From 'Nostoc azollae' 0708 (GTDB lineage: Bacteria > Cyanobacteriota > Cyanobacteriia > Cyanobacteriales > Nostocaceae), in assembly GCF_000196515.1 (NCBI RefSeq), contig NC_014248.1, forward strand, positions 3,476,001 through 3,540,000: a DNA stretch of 64,000 bases, given 5' to 3'. Position 1 is the first letter of the stretch; each line of letters starts with the position of its first letter. Shown one piece after another: positions 47,792-57,568 of the stretch. The notes below the pieces were generated by a model. It worked only from the letters and a program-made list of their open reading frames with translations. It searched no databases and was not told where the DNA came from. The translations under genes were made by a program, and so were the position numbers.

Positions 47792-47892
47792 ACGATCAGG
47801 AGTTAGGAATCAGGATGTTTGAGAAATTGGTTAATTATCAAATAGGTAGGTATCTTTGCTGTTAGCCTGAAAAAGCTGACTGCTGATAGCTT
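47792..47892 (-). repeat. MITE-1 copy D (degenerate, reverse orientation)
   Basis: ATGTTTGAGAAATTGGTTAA, then TATCAAATAGGTAGGTATCT and GAAAAAGCTGACTGCTGATAG are the reverse complement of the MITE-1 body. Both terminal repeats have decayed. It lies between IS701 copy B and the end of the dead lipoxygenase. Confidence 0.7.
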
Positions 47893-47989
47893 AAAACTCA
47901 CATCAATAGGAATAAGGCTTTATTTTGAGAGTATCCAAATTTTGCAGAACATCGCAATATTATAACGAGAATTTATCATTCTTTTATCC

Positions 47990-49024
47990 TCAAATATTAT
48001 TAATACTATTGGTAATACGAGATGGTAAAGGCTAGGGATATTCAACACCAGTTTCTATGAAATGCTGTTGATTTTGGGCTGTAACTTTGCATTCAACTGC
48101 CAATAAATCACTTTGAAATTGGGCTAGGATTTGTTTATCAATTTTATCTGTAAACTGAATAAACTCAGAACTCGCTAATTTACTCCAATTAATCCTACTT
48201 AGTGAAAAAGTTAATTGTATTTGTTATAAGTCTTTATCTTTGGGAGGTTATTTTTCTTATAAAGTGGGTGGTGTACCTGGTAGGCTATAGTTTGCTAAAG
48301 GTGCATTAGGTAAATAACAAAAATCATATTGACTGAAATTTACGGCTGCGTGCTGTGGTCTACAGGTAAAAATGGTGATAGTTGCAATGTCGATTAATTG
48401 CTGCAAGCTACCTATTTTTGTAAATCCAGGTATACGGGGATAGGAAGGTAATTCTTGGGGTTCTATTCCTGATGCTACTACTAATTCTTTGGAAAACCAT
48501 GCAGGTACTTGGGAAAAATCTGATTTGGTACGGGTGTTTAGAGGTGGGCTGAGTTCTTGAGCCCAATTTTGTAAATAGGGGTCTTGTATTACTGCTTTGT
48601 CATCTGGATAGTAAGGTTGTAAATAGCGAGTTGTATATTTTGCGATCGCTTCCCATAATAACAGAGTATCGTCCTGGTAAGGAAAGTCTGGCAATAACTT
48701 CGGTTTTATTCCCCGCACTTCGATATCTTTTAATAGGGAATAATACGAAAAAGACTTTTCTCAATAGGCCTTATTCATCAAGTTAAAAGAAGTTTCAATA
48801 GTGGGAACAGTTAAATCTTTAATCCCTGGAACTTCTGCTAAGAATATACTATTAGCACCGTTATTAATTGCGATTGAAAGATTAAAACCGGGCGATGTTA
48901 ATTGATAAGCTGGGTGATTATTTGGTAACTGCCTAGGAGTTGCGATCACTAATGCTTCCATTGCTAAACGAGTAGCACTTAAATTTGCAATGAATTCATG
49001 ATGGGTTACATCTGTAGTTTGAAC
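47990..49024 (-). pseudogene. Lipoxygenase C-terminal domain, dead
   Basis: One frame can be followed over about 345 codons: QTTDVTHHEFIANLSATRLA, then MEALVIATPRQLPNNHPAYQ, LPDFPYQDDTLLLWEAIAKY, RIPGFTKIGSLQQLIDIATI, FTCRPQHAAVNFSQYDFCYL, FIQFTDKIDKQILAQFQSDL and a C-terminal RITNSINNI. Lipoxygenases dioxygenate polyunsaturated fatty acids with a non-haem iron held by three His, an Asn and the C-terminal Ile. The His of QHAAVNF and the terminal Ile are still visible. The second His of the H-x4-H motif is Asn here (HHEFIAN). Five in-frame stops (for example 48758, 48257 and 48248) and the missing N-terminal half confirm loss. Confidence 0.88.
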
Positions 49025-49284
49025 ACATAACTTTTATTATGACTTAGAACAACGGCTTTTTCTGAAAGGGGAGTTTAGTAAAAAGCCGAATAGTCAAATT
49101 TGGGAATACGGGAGACAAGTTCGTTAAAATTCTGTGTCTGAATTGGATGTTTGTTAGTCTCTGGATTTCATATCCTCACTGCTTTAACCAAGCCTTGGAT
49201 AGGTGATTTGATGGGAGGATCCACTATTAGAATATACACAAGTGATAGGAGAATATAAGGATAAACAAGTGTGGATTAGCAACC

Positions 49285-50368
49285 ATGAACCAGGATAAAA
49301 AAGAACGGGTCAAACCCTACTTAGAAGAATAGGCAACATTGTTATATGAAGAAGCAGACAAAAGTCAGATAACAGACTTGGAAGGCATACAAAAAACAGT
49401 AAGGAGTCAAATATTAGAAGTGGTAAGTTCAGAAATACCCCTTTTTTATCGAAGAAACAACCGGAAGGAAAGTAGGTAAAACCAGGAAAGTTAAAACCTT
49501 AGTAGGAGAGGAGAACTAAAACTAAAAGCTAAACAGTTGAAGAGACTGGGTTTGAAGCCAAGAAGTCGATTAAGTCCATTACTTCAAAAGTGCTGCTTGA
49601 GGCTATCAGCTAAGAAATCATATCAAATCAAACAGCAGAAGTTGAAATTGAGACATTAACAGGAGTAAAAGTTGGCCATAGGAGGCAACAAAAACTAGTT
49701 GTGGAACAAGATTGGGAGCTACCGCAAGGAAAACAGGCTGTCTGTGAAGTGAGCATGGATGGTGGAAAAGTACGACTAGGGGGCAAACCACAACCAGGCT
49801 GGTACTGGCGAGACTATAAATAAAATCCTTCGTCTACAAGGAATTTATGATGGCGCATTTTTTGATAACAACTAATCAATCATAAGTTGATTATGTTAAT
49901 AGCCAGTCTTTGGTTAACCCCCTTGTGTGTTTGGGGGATGGTCATGATGGAGTTTGGAATTTAGTTAAAGAGTTTGGAACTAAAAAATTCAAACCTTTGG
50001 AAATTTTGGATTGGGATCTCCTCAAAGAGAATCTTTATCAAATTGGTGGTTATTTAAAGCATCTCCAAGCTGTTGAGAGTTTATTGTGGTAAGGTTAGAT
50101 AGAGCCAATTCAAGCTTTATTTAATAATTGTCGAGGCAAACAAGTTAAGAAGTTTTTCGCTTATCTCGAAAAACATCCCACTGGCATTATTAACTACACC
50201 TACTACCCAGCTGAACAACTGTGTTCTATTGGTTCTGGATCTGTCGAATCTGCTATTCAACAGATTGGAGCAAGGATTTAAATTTCTGGTCCACAGTGGA
50301 ATGTTGAAAGTGTCTACCAAATCCTTTCCCTTCCTTGTGCTTATCTCAATGGTTTGCTTCCTATTTGA
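49285..50368 (+). pseudogene. ISKra4-type transposase, degenerate
   Basis: From MNQDKKERVKPYLEE the plus strand passes many stops and shifts: LEGIQKTVRSQILEVV, TLTGVKVGHRRQQKLVVEQD, KQAVCEVSMDGGKVRLGGKP (the MDGGKVR catalytic block), GWYWRDYK, then LVCLGDGHDGVWNLVKEFGT, LEILDWDLLKENLYQIGGYL, KHLQAVESLLW, NCVLLVL/CSIGSGSVESAIQQIG and QWNVESVYQILSLPCAYLNG to 50368. These are the blocks of ISKra4-family DDE transposases. Element ends were not found. The 304 bp after it (50369-50672) hold no gene that I can support. Confidence 0.78.
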
Positions 50369-50672
50369 GTCTTTCTGCCAAAACTCTATCCTCCCGATGT
50401 GATCGCACCACGTTAAAACTTGAGAAAAGTAAAATTTTTAATTATATTTATGTTATGTGTAGAAATCTGTGGGCGCATATATACTAAAATTCTGAATCAT
50501 CAAAATTATTCTCTTCATTCACATCTAGACAATCTATAAATCAATGATATTTATCCATAAAACCTGTAATTTCTGATCTGTGTAAATCAGAACTATTATA
50601 TGCTTGTATATATGGCTAAACAGACTTCTGGGTATCGCATACATCAATTATCTTTCATTACGAACTAGTAAT

Positions 50673-51144
50673 ATGAAGAAACCAATTATTTGGGTACATG
50701 GAGATTGTTTGAGTCCTAATAACCCCACATTTAAAAGGTACCCTAATATCCCAGCACTTTCGATTTGGGATGATCCTTTAATTGAGGAATGGCAACTCAG
50801 TTTAAAACGGCTAACTTTTATTTATGAATGTTTACTAGAATTACCTGTAGAAATTCGTCGGGGGAATGTGGCACAAGAAATTATTAAGTTTGCTCAAGAA
50901 AGAAAATGATCCTAATGATCCTAATTTAGTTGTCACTATTGATAGTCCCAGTCCCGGGTTTGAGGAGATCTGTGGTAAAATTGAAAAATCTTTAAAATTA
51001 GACGTGTTTGAAGTAGAACCATTTTTCGAATATGATGGATTTATTGGTTTAAAGCGATTTTCATCTATGGAAGAGTGGCTGAAGAATATGTTCTTGAAGA
51101 GAATTTTAAAAGCAGATTGCCTTCGACCAGCAACATTGATCTAA
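50673..51144 (+). pseudogene. Cyanobacterial hypothetical protein, frameshifted
   Basis: From the ATG at 50673 the frame reads KKPIIWVHGDCLSPNNPTFK, IPALSIWDDPLIEEWQLSLK and LELPVEIRRGNVAQEIIKFA. Near 50900 a +1 shift leads into NLVVTIDSPSPGFEEICGKI and LDVFEVEPFFEYDGFIGLKR. The joined product would have about 155 residues. The beginning resembles the N-terminal Rossmann-like domain of DNA-photolyase-related proteins, but I would not assign it to that family without a search. The shift near a repeated TGATCCTAA suggests slippage. Confidence 0.55.
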
Positions 51145-51187
51145 ATAGTTGCAAAATAAATACAGTTCGTCATGAACACTAACAAGA

Positions 51188-52582
51188 ATGCTAAATACAC
51201 TTGCTGACGTACAAAATTTACTATCTGAGCTAATCACCCGCTATAGCTCCCGCGTGGATTATTTGATGATTCGCTTAGAAGAGGCAGAAGGAACAGATAT
51301 CTTCTTGCGTGGTGACAAGATAGAAACTCTCAGCGAAGGCATCTCTATTGGTGGCCATGTTCGTGCTTGTTATAAAGGAGGCTGGGGGTTAAGTAGTTTC
51401 AACCAGTTAGCTACTATCAAAGAACGGATAGAAGAAGCGATTGCAGCAGCTAGAATAGTGGGAGATGAAGAAACTATACTCGCGCCCATTGACCCAATCA
51501 AAGCCATCTGTGAGTTGCCTTTGACGGGTATTGACCCGCGTCGAGTTTCCCTAAAACAAAAAAAAGAATTGTGCGATCACTATACCGAATTATTAAAAAG
51601 TGTTGACCACCGCATCACCACAACCTCTGTCCGCTATGGTGATAGCGCCCAAAAAGTGATTATTGCTACCTCTGAAGGAACTCTCATTGAACAGTCTTGG
51701 GTAGATATGGAAATGCGCTTTGCAGCCACAGCAAGAAACAGCGACACCGTACAAACTGGTAGAGAAACCATCGGTTCTCGCAAAGCCTACGAAGATTTAG
51801 TAAATTTAGATGCTCAAGTTAAAAGTTCCGCAGAAAGAGCAGTTACAGCCTTATCCTTACCCCCAGTTAAAGGCAACACTTATACAGTCGTAATTGATCC
51901 CATACTGAGTGGTTTATTTGTCCATGAAGCTTTCGGGCATCTTTCTGAAGCAGATATGGCTTATGAAAACCCCGACTTACTCGAAGTTATGACCCTTGGC
52001 CGTCGCTTTGGCTCCGAAGAACTGCAAATTTTTGATGGTGCAGCCCCACAAGGTCATCGCGGTAGTTATTTTTACGACGATGAAGGCGTACCAGCGACAA
52101 CTACGCAGTTAATTAAAGATGGTGTTTTAGTCGGGCGTTTGCATTCTCGTGAAACTGCGGGCAAATTAGAAGAAGCACCCACAGGTAATGCTCGTTGTCT
52201 CGATTATCACTTTTCTCCCATTGTGCGAATGACAAACACCTGGATTGAGAGAGGTAATACACCAGTCCTAGACTTATTTACTGATATTACAGAAGGGGTT
52301 TATGCTCGTAACTGGTTAGGTGGAATGACAAACGGGGAAATGTTCACCTTTACCGCCGGTGAAGCCTGGATGATTAGAAATGGCAACATAGCTGAACCTG
52401 TGAAAGATGTCACCCTTTCCGGTAATGTTTTCCAAACCCTTGCAGATATAGAAGCGATAGGTGATGATTTTTACTGGGATGAATCAGGTGGATGCGGTAA
52501 AGGTGGACAAAATGGTTTACCTGTCGGTTGTGGTGGGCCAAGTTTGCGAATCAGAGATATAGTTGTGGGGGGAGAAAGTTAA
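51188..52582 (+). CDS. tldD: TldD/PmbA-family metalloprotease, TldD type
   Basis: The 464-residue protein has the TldD zinc motif in LSGLFVHEAFGHLSEADMAY (HExxxH) near residue 245. The N-terminal domain has VDYLMIRLEEAEGTDIFLRG. The C-terminal segments GEMFTFTAGEAWMIRNGNIA and GGCGKGGQNGLPVGCGGPSL (with conserved Cys) are typical. TldD works with PmbA/TldE as a protease on unfolded or modified peptides; the partner is not in this window. It is intact between decayed regions. No strong ribosome-binding site is seen. Confidence 0.93.
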   Translation: MLNTLADVQNLLSELITRYSSRVDYLMIRLEEAEGTDIFLRGDKIETLSEGISIGGHVRACYKGGWGLSSFNQLATIKERIEEAIAAARIVGDEETILAPIDPIKAICELPLTGIDPRRVSLKQKKELCDHYTELLKSVDHRITTTSVRYGDSAQKVIIATSEGTLIEQSWVDMEMRFAATARNSDTVQTGRETIGSRKAYEDLVNLDAQVKSSAERAVTALSLPPVKGNTYTVVIDPILSGLFVHEAFGHLSEADMAYENPDLLEVMTLGRRFGSEELQIFDGAAPQGHRGSYFYDDEGVPATTTQLIKDGVLVGRLHSRETAGKLEEAPTGNARCLDYHFSPIVRMTNTWIERGNTPVLDLFTDITEGVYARNWLGGMTNGEMFTFTAGEAWMIRNGNIAEPVKDVTLSGNVFQTLADIEAIGDDFYWDESGGCGKGGQNGLPVGCGGPSLRIRDIVVGGES

Positions 52583-52722
52583 ATCATTAATAAAATTAAG
52601 GCTCTTCATTACTTGTTATGCTAAATTATTGGCTACACTTATAAAACAGTATTAAGAAATCTATGAGAAAATAGATGAAAGCATTGTAGGGGTTGACATA
52701 GAGAGAATATTTACTATTAAAT

Positions 52723-53137
52723 AGGGCTTGCTGATAGCGTAGTGTGGCGTTAAGCCATATAAATGAAAAACTTAGATAAATTAAGAGATTTGGGGGGATA
52801 AAAAGTGAATAAGGTCCAAGGAGAAGAGTTAAAATAGGTAAAAACCCTATTGAATCAAGCAAGAAAGCAAACAGAAAAACTATAGATATTTTATATAACT
52901 CCCTGGAAGTAAAAAAGATAAATAAACCGAGAAGCTACAAGAATATAGCGAGAAAAAATTATACGGGTTTTTTGTATTTTTTTATGGCGATTTTTCAAAA
53001 CAACATCCTTTTTTAGTTCTTCTATTAATAAAAGTGATACTTTGTCTAATTTCAGACAACAAAAACGTATCTTTACCCCTGCCTGACTACTTAGTCATTT
53101 CTTCTCTTGCCTTTTAGTGACTTTTTCAGCAGGCCCT
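52723..53137 (-). mobile_element. Insertion-sequence remnant with AGGGC(T/C)TGCTGA ends
   Basis: The left AGGGCTTGCTGA and the reversed right AGGGCCTGCTGA are 12-bp inverted repeats with one mismatch, 415 bp apart. Inside, the minus strand has fragments of a protein (for example KIQKTRIIFSRYILVASRFI) but no frame over about 80 codons. Such ends occur on IS4-like elements of cyanobacteria, as far as I recall. A hydrophobic minus-strand frame at 52626-52862 overlaps the left end and is probably debris. No target duplication is visible. Confidence 0.5.
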
Positions 53138-53141
53138 AAGT

Positions 53142-53345
53142 AGTAAAGATGCAGGTGAAAATGCCATACCGCGTTATTTAATTGCTGCTAGCTATAGTGT
53201 ATTTAAGACTAAATCGCTGGACAAAGACCCCTATTATAGGACTTTAGAAAAAGTGGTCAAAAATCCCGTACCTTATCCTAATTCGGGATTTCCAGAAATT
53301 CGTAAAAAATTAAAGCAGTTAATTCTTCTAGAGTTACAACCATAA
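53142..53345 (+). pseudogene. C-terminal fragment of an unrecognised gene
   Basis: Directly after the IS remnant a 67-codon frame reads SKDAGENAIPRYLIAASYSV, then DPYYRTLEKVVKNPVPYPNS and EIRKKLKQLILLELQP with a TAA at 53343. It has no start codon of its own and looks like the end of a longer protein cut by the IS remnant. I do not recognise the family. Confidence 0.4.
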
Positions 53346-53452
53346 CCAAAAATCACAAATAAATTGGCTTGAATACACAGTTAATTAATCATACTTTTGA
53401 CTACTCTACGGGTGAAGCATTCAGTAGATTAATTATCGGTTTTTACCAAAGG

Positions 53453-54058
53453 CTATTTTCGGAATGCTTCGCCCCTACTTTTCATCAATACATCTACCTG
53501 TTGTAAAAGTGATTCTAAACTGGAGGAATTATCTAAAATAACATCAGCACGTGCAAGTTTTTCTGAGATTGGTAACTGACTATTAATTCTAGCTACTGCT
53601 TGTTCACTGCTTAAATTATTTCGCTGAATTAATCTCTCTTGTTGCTGTTCTGCTGAACACGATACAACCCAAATTTCACTAACTAGATGTTCTAAATCGG
53701 CTTCAAATAACAGAGGAATAACTAAAACTAGTATGGGTGCAGATGATTTAGTGATTTCTGGGTGAAAACAATTCGTGATATAAGGATGAATAACATTTTC
53801 TACCCAATTACGTTCTTCTGGTTGATTAAAAATAATTTCTCCCAACTTGGCACGATTTAAATTACCATCTGGAAGTAAAATCCCTTTGTTGTAACGTTGG
53901 GCAATTTGTGCCAGAACAGGTGAACCAGCAGATACTGCATTTCTAGCATAAATATCTGCATCTAAAATTGGTAAATCATAAGCAGTAGCTAAATAATCAG
54001 CCACTGTAGTTTTACCTGTAGCGATACCACCAGTTAAACCGATTAAACGTTTGGTCAT
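53453..54058 (-). CDS. coaE: Dephospho-CoA kinase
   Basis: CoaE phosphorylates the ribose 3'-OH of dephospho-CoA, the last step of CoA synthesis. The 201-residue protein starts TKRLIGLTGGIATGKTTVAD with the P-loop. It has ILDADIYARNAVSAGSPVLA and the lid segment IWVVSCSAEQQQERLIQRNN. The length fits. Its stop is 82 bp from the hemD region upstream on the same strand, so co-transcription is possible but not required. Confidence 0.95.
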   Translation of the reverse strand: MTKRLIGLTGGIATGKTTVADYLATAYDLPILDADIYARNAVSAGSPVLAQIAQRYNKGILLPDGNLNRAKLGEIIFNQPEERNWVENVIHPYITNCFHPEITKSSAPILVLVIPLLFEADLEHLVSEIWVVSCSAEQQQERLIQRNNLSSEQAVARINSQLPISEKLARADVILDNSSSLESLLQQVDVLMKSRGEAFRK

Positions 54059-54139
54059 TAGTCATGGGTCATTAGAAAATATTGGAAATAGGGAATAGGT
54101 AAAGTATTTTTTTTCTCCTCATCTCCCTCATCTCCCTAG

Positions 54140-54967
54140 TCACCCTTGCGCCCATTGAATAATTGCTTTAGTTAATCCATCTACAGTGTATTCTTCTGCT
54201 TCTATATCAACACGACCAAATAGATCATGGCAAGTTTCAGAAGTTTGGGGACCAATGGAAGCAATGCAAGTTTTGGTTAAGTATTGTGTCATTCCCTCTG
54301 GAAATTTAGCTGCTGTTAATAGACAAAAAAATTGTACTGTTTTAGAACTAGCAAAGGTGATTAAATCTAAAGTTCCATTTCGCAAAACTACTTCTACAGC
54401 TGGGGGAATACTTTGAGGACAGCAAGATTCATAAGCAGGAACTTCTATAACTTCTGCACCTTTAGCGGTTAATTCTTTGACTAAAACTTGTCTTCCTCCG
54501 CTTTCAACTCTGGGAAATAAAATCTTCTTACCTGCTAGGTTTTCGGGAAAGTTCATTACTAAAGAGTCAGCGATAAAGTGGGGAGGGATAAAATCTGGCT
54601 GAATATTTTGTTTTTTAAGACTTTGGGCTGTTTTTGCACCAACAAGAGCAACTTTTACCTTCTTTAAGGCGCTTTTATCTTTACCTTTGGTTTGGAGTCT
54701 GTTAAAAAAGTATTCTACACCATTGCTCGAAGTAAGAATTAACCAGTCGAAGCTTGATAACTTAGATATTGCTTGATCTAAAGGTGTCCAACTGGAAGGG
54801 GGTCTAATTTCTAAAGCAGGCATTTCAATCACTGTAGCACCTCCGGCGGTAAGGCGATCGCTAAATTGCCTGGACTGTCCGACTGAACGGGTAACTAAGA
54901 TGGTTTTACCTGCAAGGGTAGTGGTAGAAGGATGGGGTGATGGGGTGATAGAATGATGGCTATGCAC
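54140..54967 (-). CDS. hemD: Uroporphyrinogen-III synthase
   Basis: HemD closes and rearranges hydroxymethylbilane to uroporphyrinogen III, the common precursor of haem, chlorophyll, sirohaem and cobalamin. The 275-residue protein has a short His/Ser/Pro-rich N-terminus, then GKTILVTRSVGQSRQFSDRL, FDWLILTSSNGVEYFFNRL, KILFPRVESGGRQVLVKELT and DLITFASSKTVQFFCLL with IASIGPQTSETCHDL. These are the two HemD half-domains. Divergent members of this family are common, and the match here is good. The SUMT gene lies upstream in the same direction. Confidence 0.9.
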   Translation of the reverse strand: MHSHHSITPSPHPSTTTLAGKTILVTRSVGQSRQFSDRLTAGGATVIEMPALEIRPPSSWTPLDQAISKLSSFDWLILTSSNGVEYFFNRLQTKGKDKSALKKVKVALVGAKTAQSLKKQNIQPDFIPPHFIADSLVMNFPENLAGKKILFPRVESGGRQVLVKELTAKGAEVIEVPAYESCCPQSIPPAVEVVLRNGTLDLITFASSKTVQFFCLLTAAKFPEGMTQYLTKTCIASIGPQTSETCHDLFGRVDIEAEEYTVDGLTKAIIQWAQG

Positions 54968-54998
54968 GATTTTATAGTTGTAAGAAGACTAAATAATA

Positions 54999-55138
54999 AG
55001 TAGGTGGGCAGAAAAATTTATAACGAAAAATTTATAACTATGTCATGGCGAATGCAGCAAAGGGGAATCAAGCAATCCCAAGGGTTTCAAGTAATTTACA
55101 TCTTGTTACAAACTGATGTTTATTTGTGTCTACCTACT
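54999..55138 (+). repeat. MITE-3 copy 1, flanked by TA
   Basis: The 140-bp element starts AGTAGGTGGGC and ends GTCTACCTACT (inverted repeats) and is bordered by TA on both sides (54997-54998 and 55139-55140). It matches 57441-57566, including GAATGCAGCAAAGGGGAATC and CAATCCCAAGGGTTTCAAGT. This copy has an internal duplication of AAAAATTTATAAC. The TA duplication suggests an IS630/Tc1-type mobiliser. Confidence 0.88.
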
Positions 55139-55245
55139 TAGTTTATATTCAATAGTTTATATTTTTTCATTTTATTTACCAGTCCTAACTCATTCGCTAA
55201 CGATAAGATCACCGACTTCTTCTGGAAGTTTAGGTATCTGAGATA

Positions 55246-55959
55246 CTATAGAAATTTCCGTAATCCTACAACTTCACCGATGACGATTACCGCAGGGGAG
55301 AGATATATACCCGCAGTTTTTTCCAAAATATTACCGAGTTCGCCTGTCCAAACTTCTTGACTAGGAGTTCCTGCCCAACGAATAATGGCTATGGGTTTGC
55401 AGTGCGATTGCCCATATTTTAGCAGTTGATGGACTATTTCCGCTAGATGTTTTCCCCCCATCAAAATTACTAAAGTTTCTAATCTTGATAGTGCTTCCCA
55501 GTCCAAAACATCTGGTTTATGTGCTGTCAGCACAGCAAAACAGCGACTGAAAACGGGGTCTGTCAGGGGTATTCCTGCGAGTAAAGGTGCTGCTAAAGCT
55601 GAAGAAATTCCCGATATAACTTCAACATCACAACCAGCAGCTTTGAGGGATTCAATTTCAGAAATAGAGCGACCAAAAATAAACGGATCACCTGATTTAA
55701 GTCTAACAACTTGTTTCCCTTCCAGGCAATGCTTCACCAATAAATTGTTAATTTTAGCTTGGGAAGTGCTGGGTTTACCTCCACGTTTACCAACATCTAA
55801 TTTCAAACAATCAGGAGGTACACAATTTAATAATTCGGCATCTACTAAAGCATCATAAACTAATACTTGAGCAGATGCTAAGAGACGATAGGCTTTAACA
55901 GTTAAATATGCTACGTCTCCAGGACCTGCACCGACGAGGTAAACTTTATTGTTAGTCAT
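55246..55959 (-). CDS. cobA: Uroporphyrinogen-III C-methyltransferase (SUMT)
   Basis: SUMT methylates uroporphyrinogen III at C2 and C7 with SAM to precorrin-2, leading to sirohaem and cobalamin. The 237-residue single-domain protein has VYLVGAGPGDVAYLTVKAYR at the start, VLVYDALVDAELL, KRGGKPSTSQAKINNLLV, VVRLKSGDPFIFGRSISEIE and GIPLTDP. It lacks the CysG dehydrogenase/ferrochelatase part, as is usual in cyanobacteria. It and hemD flank MITE-3 copy 1 and share a substrate. Confidence 0.93.
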   Translation of the reverse strand: MTNNKVYLVGAGPGDVAYLTVKAYRLLASAQVLVYDALVDAELLNCVPPDCLKLDVGKRGGKPSTSQAKINNLLVKHCLEGKQVVRLKSGDPFIFGRSISEIESLKAAGCDVEVISGISSALAAPLLAGIPLTDPVFSRCFAVLTAHKPDVLDWEALSRLETLVILMGGKHLAEIVHQLLKYGQSHCKPIAIIRWAGTPSQEVWTGELGNILEKTAGIYLSPAVIVIGEVVGLRKFL

Positions 55960-55999
55960 TAGTCGTTAGTAATTAGTAAAAACTCCTCCCTATCACCTA

Positions 56000-56464
56000 T
56001 CAGTTTTTACCTGCTATATCTTGGAGAATTTTATCTATGGTTTCTACTTTCTGAGGTTGGCGTTGTTTTTGGAATAAATATTTGGATTTTTGGAGGTTAT
56101 TTACTGCTTCTTGCTGATTGTTTTGCAGCAGTAAAATATTTGCCAATCTTAGGTAAGCATCAGGGTTTTTAGGACTACGACTAATTACTTCACTAAATAA
56201 TTCTTTTGCTTCTTCAGTTTTACCTTGATGTTTTAAAATATCGCCTAATAACAACCGCACTATATCATTAGTAGAGTTAATCGAAATTACTTGGCGGAAA
56301 GCTGCTTCTGCGCCATTATAATCTTTTGCTTGACACAGCTTAATACCTTTTTGGAATAAATTTGAGGTAGTTAATGTTTTCCAGCCAAAATAAATGAGAA
56401 ATCCAATACTGACAGTTACTAGAGAGATAGCAACAATGTTACCAACGGGTGAATTATCTAACAT
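56000..56464 (-). CDS. TPR protein with N-terminal membrane anchor
   Basis: The 154-residue protein begins with a hydrophobic helix (NIVAISLVTVSIGFLIYFGW), then about three tetratricopeptide repeats: FQKGIKLCQAKDYNGAEAAF, RLLLGDILKHQGKTEEAKEL and AYLRLANILLLQNNQQEAVN. It is likely a membrane-anchored adaptor. Its start lies 5 bp from the stop of the prenyltransferase gene, so it is co-transcribed with it. Confidence 0.75.
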   Translation of the reverse strand: MLDNSPVGNIVAISLVTVSIGFLIYFGWKTLTTSNLFQKGIKLCQAKDYNGAEAAFRQVISINSTNDIVRLLLGDILKHQGKTEEAKELFSEVISRSPKNPDAYLRLANILLLQNNQQEAVNNLQKSKYLFQKQRQPQKVETIDKILQDIAGKN

Positions 56465-56468
56465 GATT

Positions 56469-57410
56469 TTAAGCTAAAATACAGGCAAGAGGGAAAATTA
56501 AGTATTCGAGAAAAAACAGTTTCCAGATAAATTGATAAAACCGAGAAATTGCATCTTTGTCTTGCAAGTCTACCCTTCTACTTTGTCTCCACATAATAAT
56601 CAGGACTATTATATGGGTGATAAACAAAAATATAGGGTTAACTTCAGCTATGCGTAACATACCAACAAAAATCATGCCGACATAGGAAACTGTTAATACC
56701 CAAAGGGCAAGATGAAATACTGCTTGTTGACCCAGTTGGAGAGTAAAAGTAGTAATATTGTAAAGTTTATCGCCTTCCATATCGGGGATATCTTTAAAGA
56801 TGGCGATCGCAAATGTAAACACCAAGATAAATACTGTCAAAACCCAAACTGCCGCAGGAATACCTTGGCTTCTTTGAAATAACCAATTAAAATGCAGAAA
56901 TAACCCTAAATTAACAATACCTCCCCGCACAGAAAAAATACACAATGCTGCCCAAAAGGGAAACTGTTTCAATCTAATAGGTGGTAAAGAATAAGCAGTA
57001 CCAATTGCTAAACTTACTGTCACCATTCCCAATAAAAATGGACTATTTAGCCATGCTAAAACCAAAGCTAAAATCCCTGTAATAATGACAATTAAGTTTC
57101 CTTGTTCCCTGGTAAATTCACCTGAAGCTATGGGTAGATCAGGTTTATTAATTTTGTCAATTTCCACATCTTCCACTTGATTTAAACCAACAATATAAAT
57201 ATTGCCAGATATACAAGCAGCCCAAGTTCTAAGGATATGCCAAATATGAACATTAGAAAAACTTGTAGAAGTGACACCGAGGGTTAGCAAATATAAACCC
57301 AACACACTTAAACTTGTACCAATAATCGTGTGCGGTCGAGAGAATTTCCAAAAAGCATAAAGCCAACTTCCTGGAAAAATAGGCGAATTTTGTTGATAAA
57401 ATTGATTCAT
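56469..57410 (-). CDS. Homogentisate phytyltransferase (UbiA family)
   Basis: This membrane prenyltransferase condenses homogentisate with phytyl diphosphate in tocopherol synthesis. The 313-residue protein has about eight helices and the two Asp-rich motifs: NQVEDVEIDKINKPDLPIAS near residue 77 and AIFKDIPDMEGDKLYN near 205. It starts with the family-like WKFSRPHTIIGTSLSVLGLY. The tocopherol methyltransferase gene lies just upstream, which supports the pathway assignment; a related substrate such as plastoquinone precursors is less likely. Confidence 0.9.
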   Translation of the reverse strand: MNQFYQQNSPIFPGSWLYAFWKFSRPHTIIGTSLSVLGLYLLTLGVTSTSFSNVHIWHILRTWAACISGNIYIVGLNQVEDVEIDKINKPDLPIASGEFTREQGNLIVIITGILALVLAWLNSPFLLGMVTVSLAIGTAYSLPPIRLKQFPFWAALCIFSVRGGIVNLGLFLHFNWLFQRSQGIPAAVWVLTVFILVFTFAIAIFKDIPDMEGDKLYNITTFTLQLGQQAVFHLALWVLTVSYVGMIFVGMLRIAEVNPIFLFITHIIVLIIMWRQSRRVDLQDKDAISRFYQFIWKLFFLEYLIFPLACILA

Positions 57411-57440
57411 TTTTTACTGCTGACTATTGACTGCTAAATA

Positions 57441-57566
57441 AGTAGGTAGGCGTAGAAATTTATAACTATGTCATGGCAAATGCAGCAAAGGGGAATCAAG
57501 CAATCCCAAGGGTTTCAAGTAATTTACATTTTGTTACATAGTTATATTTATTTGTGTCTACCTACT
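57441..57566 (+). repeat. MITE-3 copy 2, flanked by TA
   Basis: The 126-bp element starts AGTAGGTAGGC and ends GTCTACCTACT, bordered by TA (57439-57440 and 57567-57568). The right TA abuts the stop codon of the methyltransferase gene (57569-57571), so the element entered immediately behind that gene, between it and the prenyltransferase gene. Confidence 0.88.
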
Positions 57567-57568
57567 TA

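Noticed and set aside
52626-52862. A 78-codon hydrophobic minus-strand frame
   Set aside because: It crosses the end of an IS remnant and has no family resemblance; it is treated as transposon debris.
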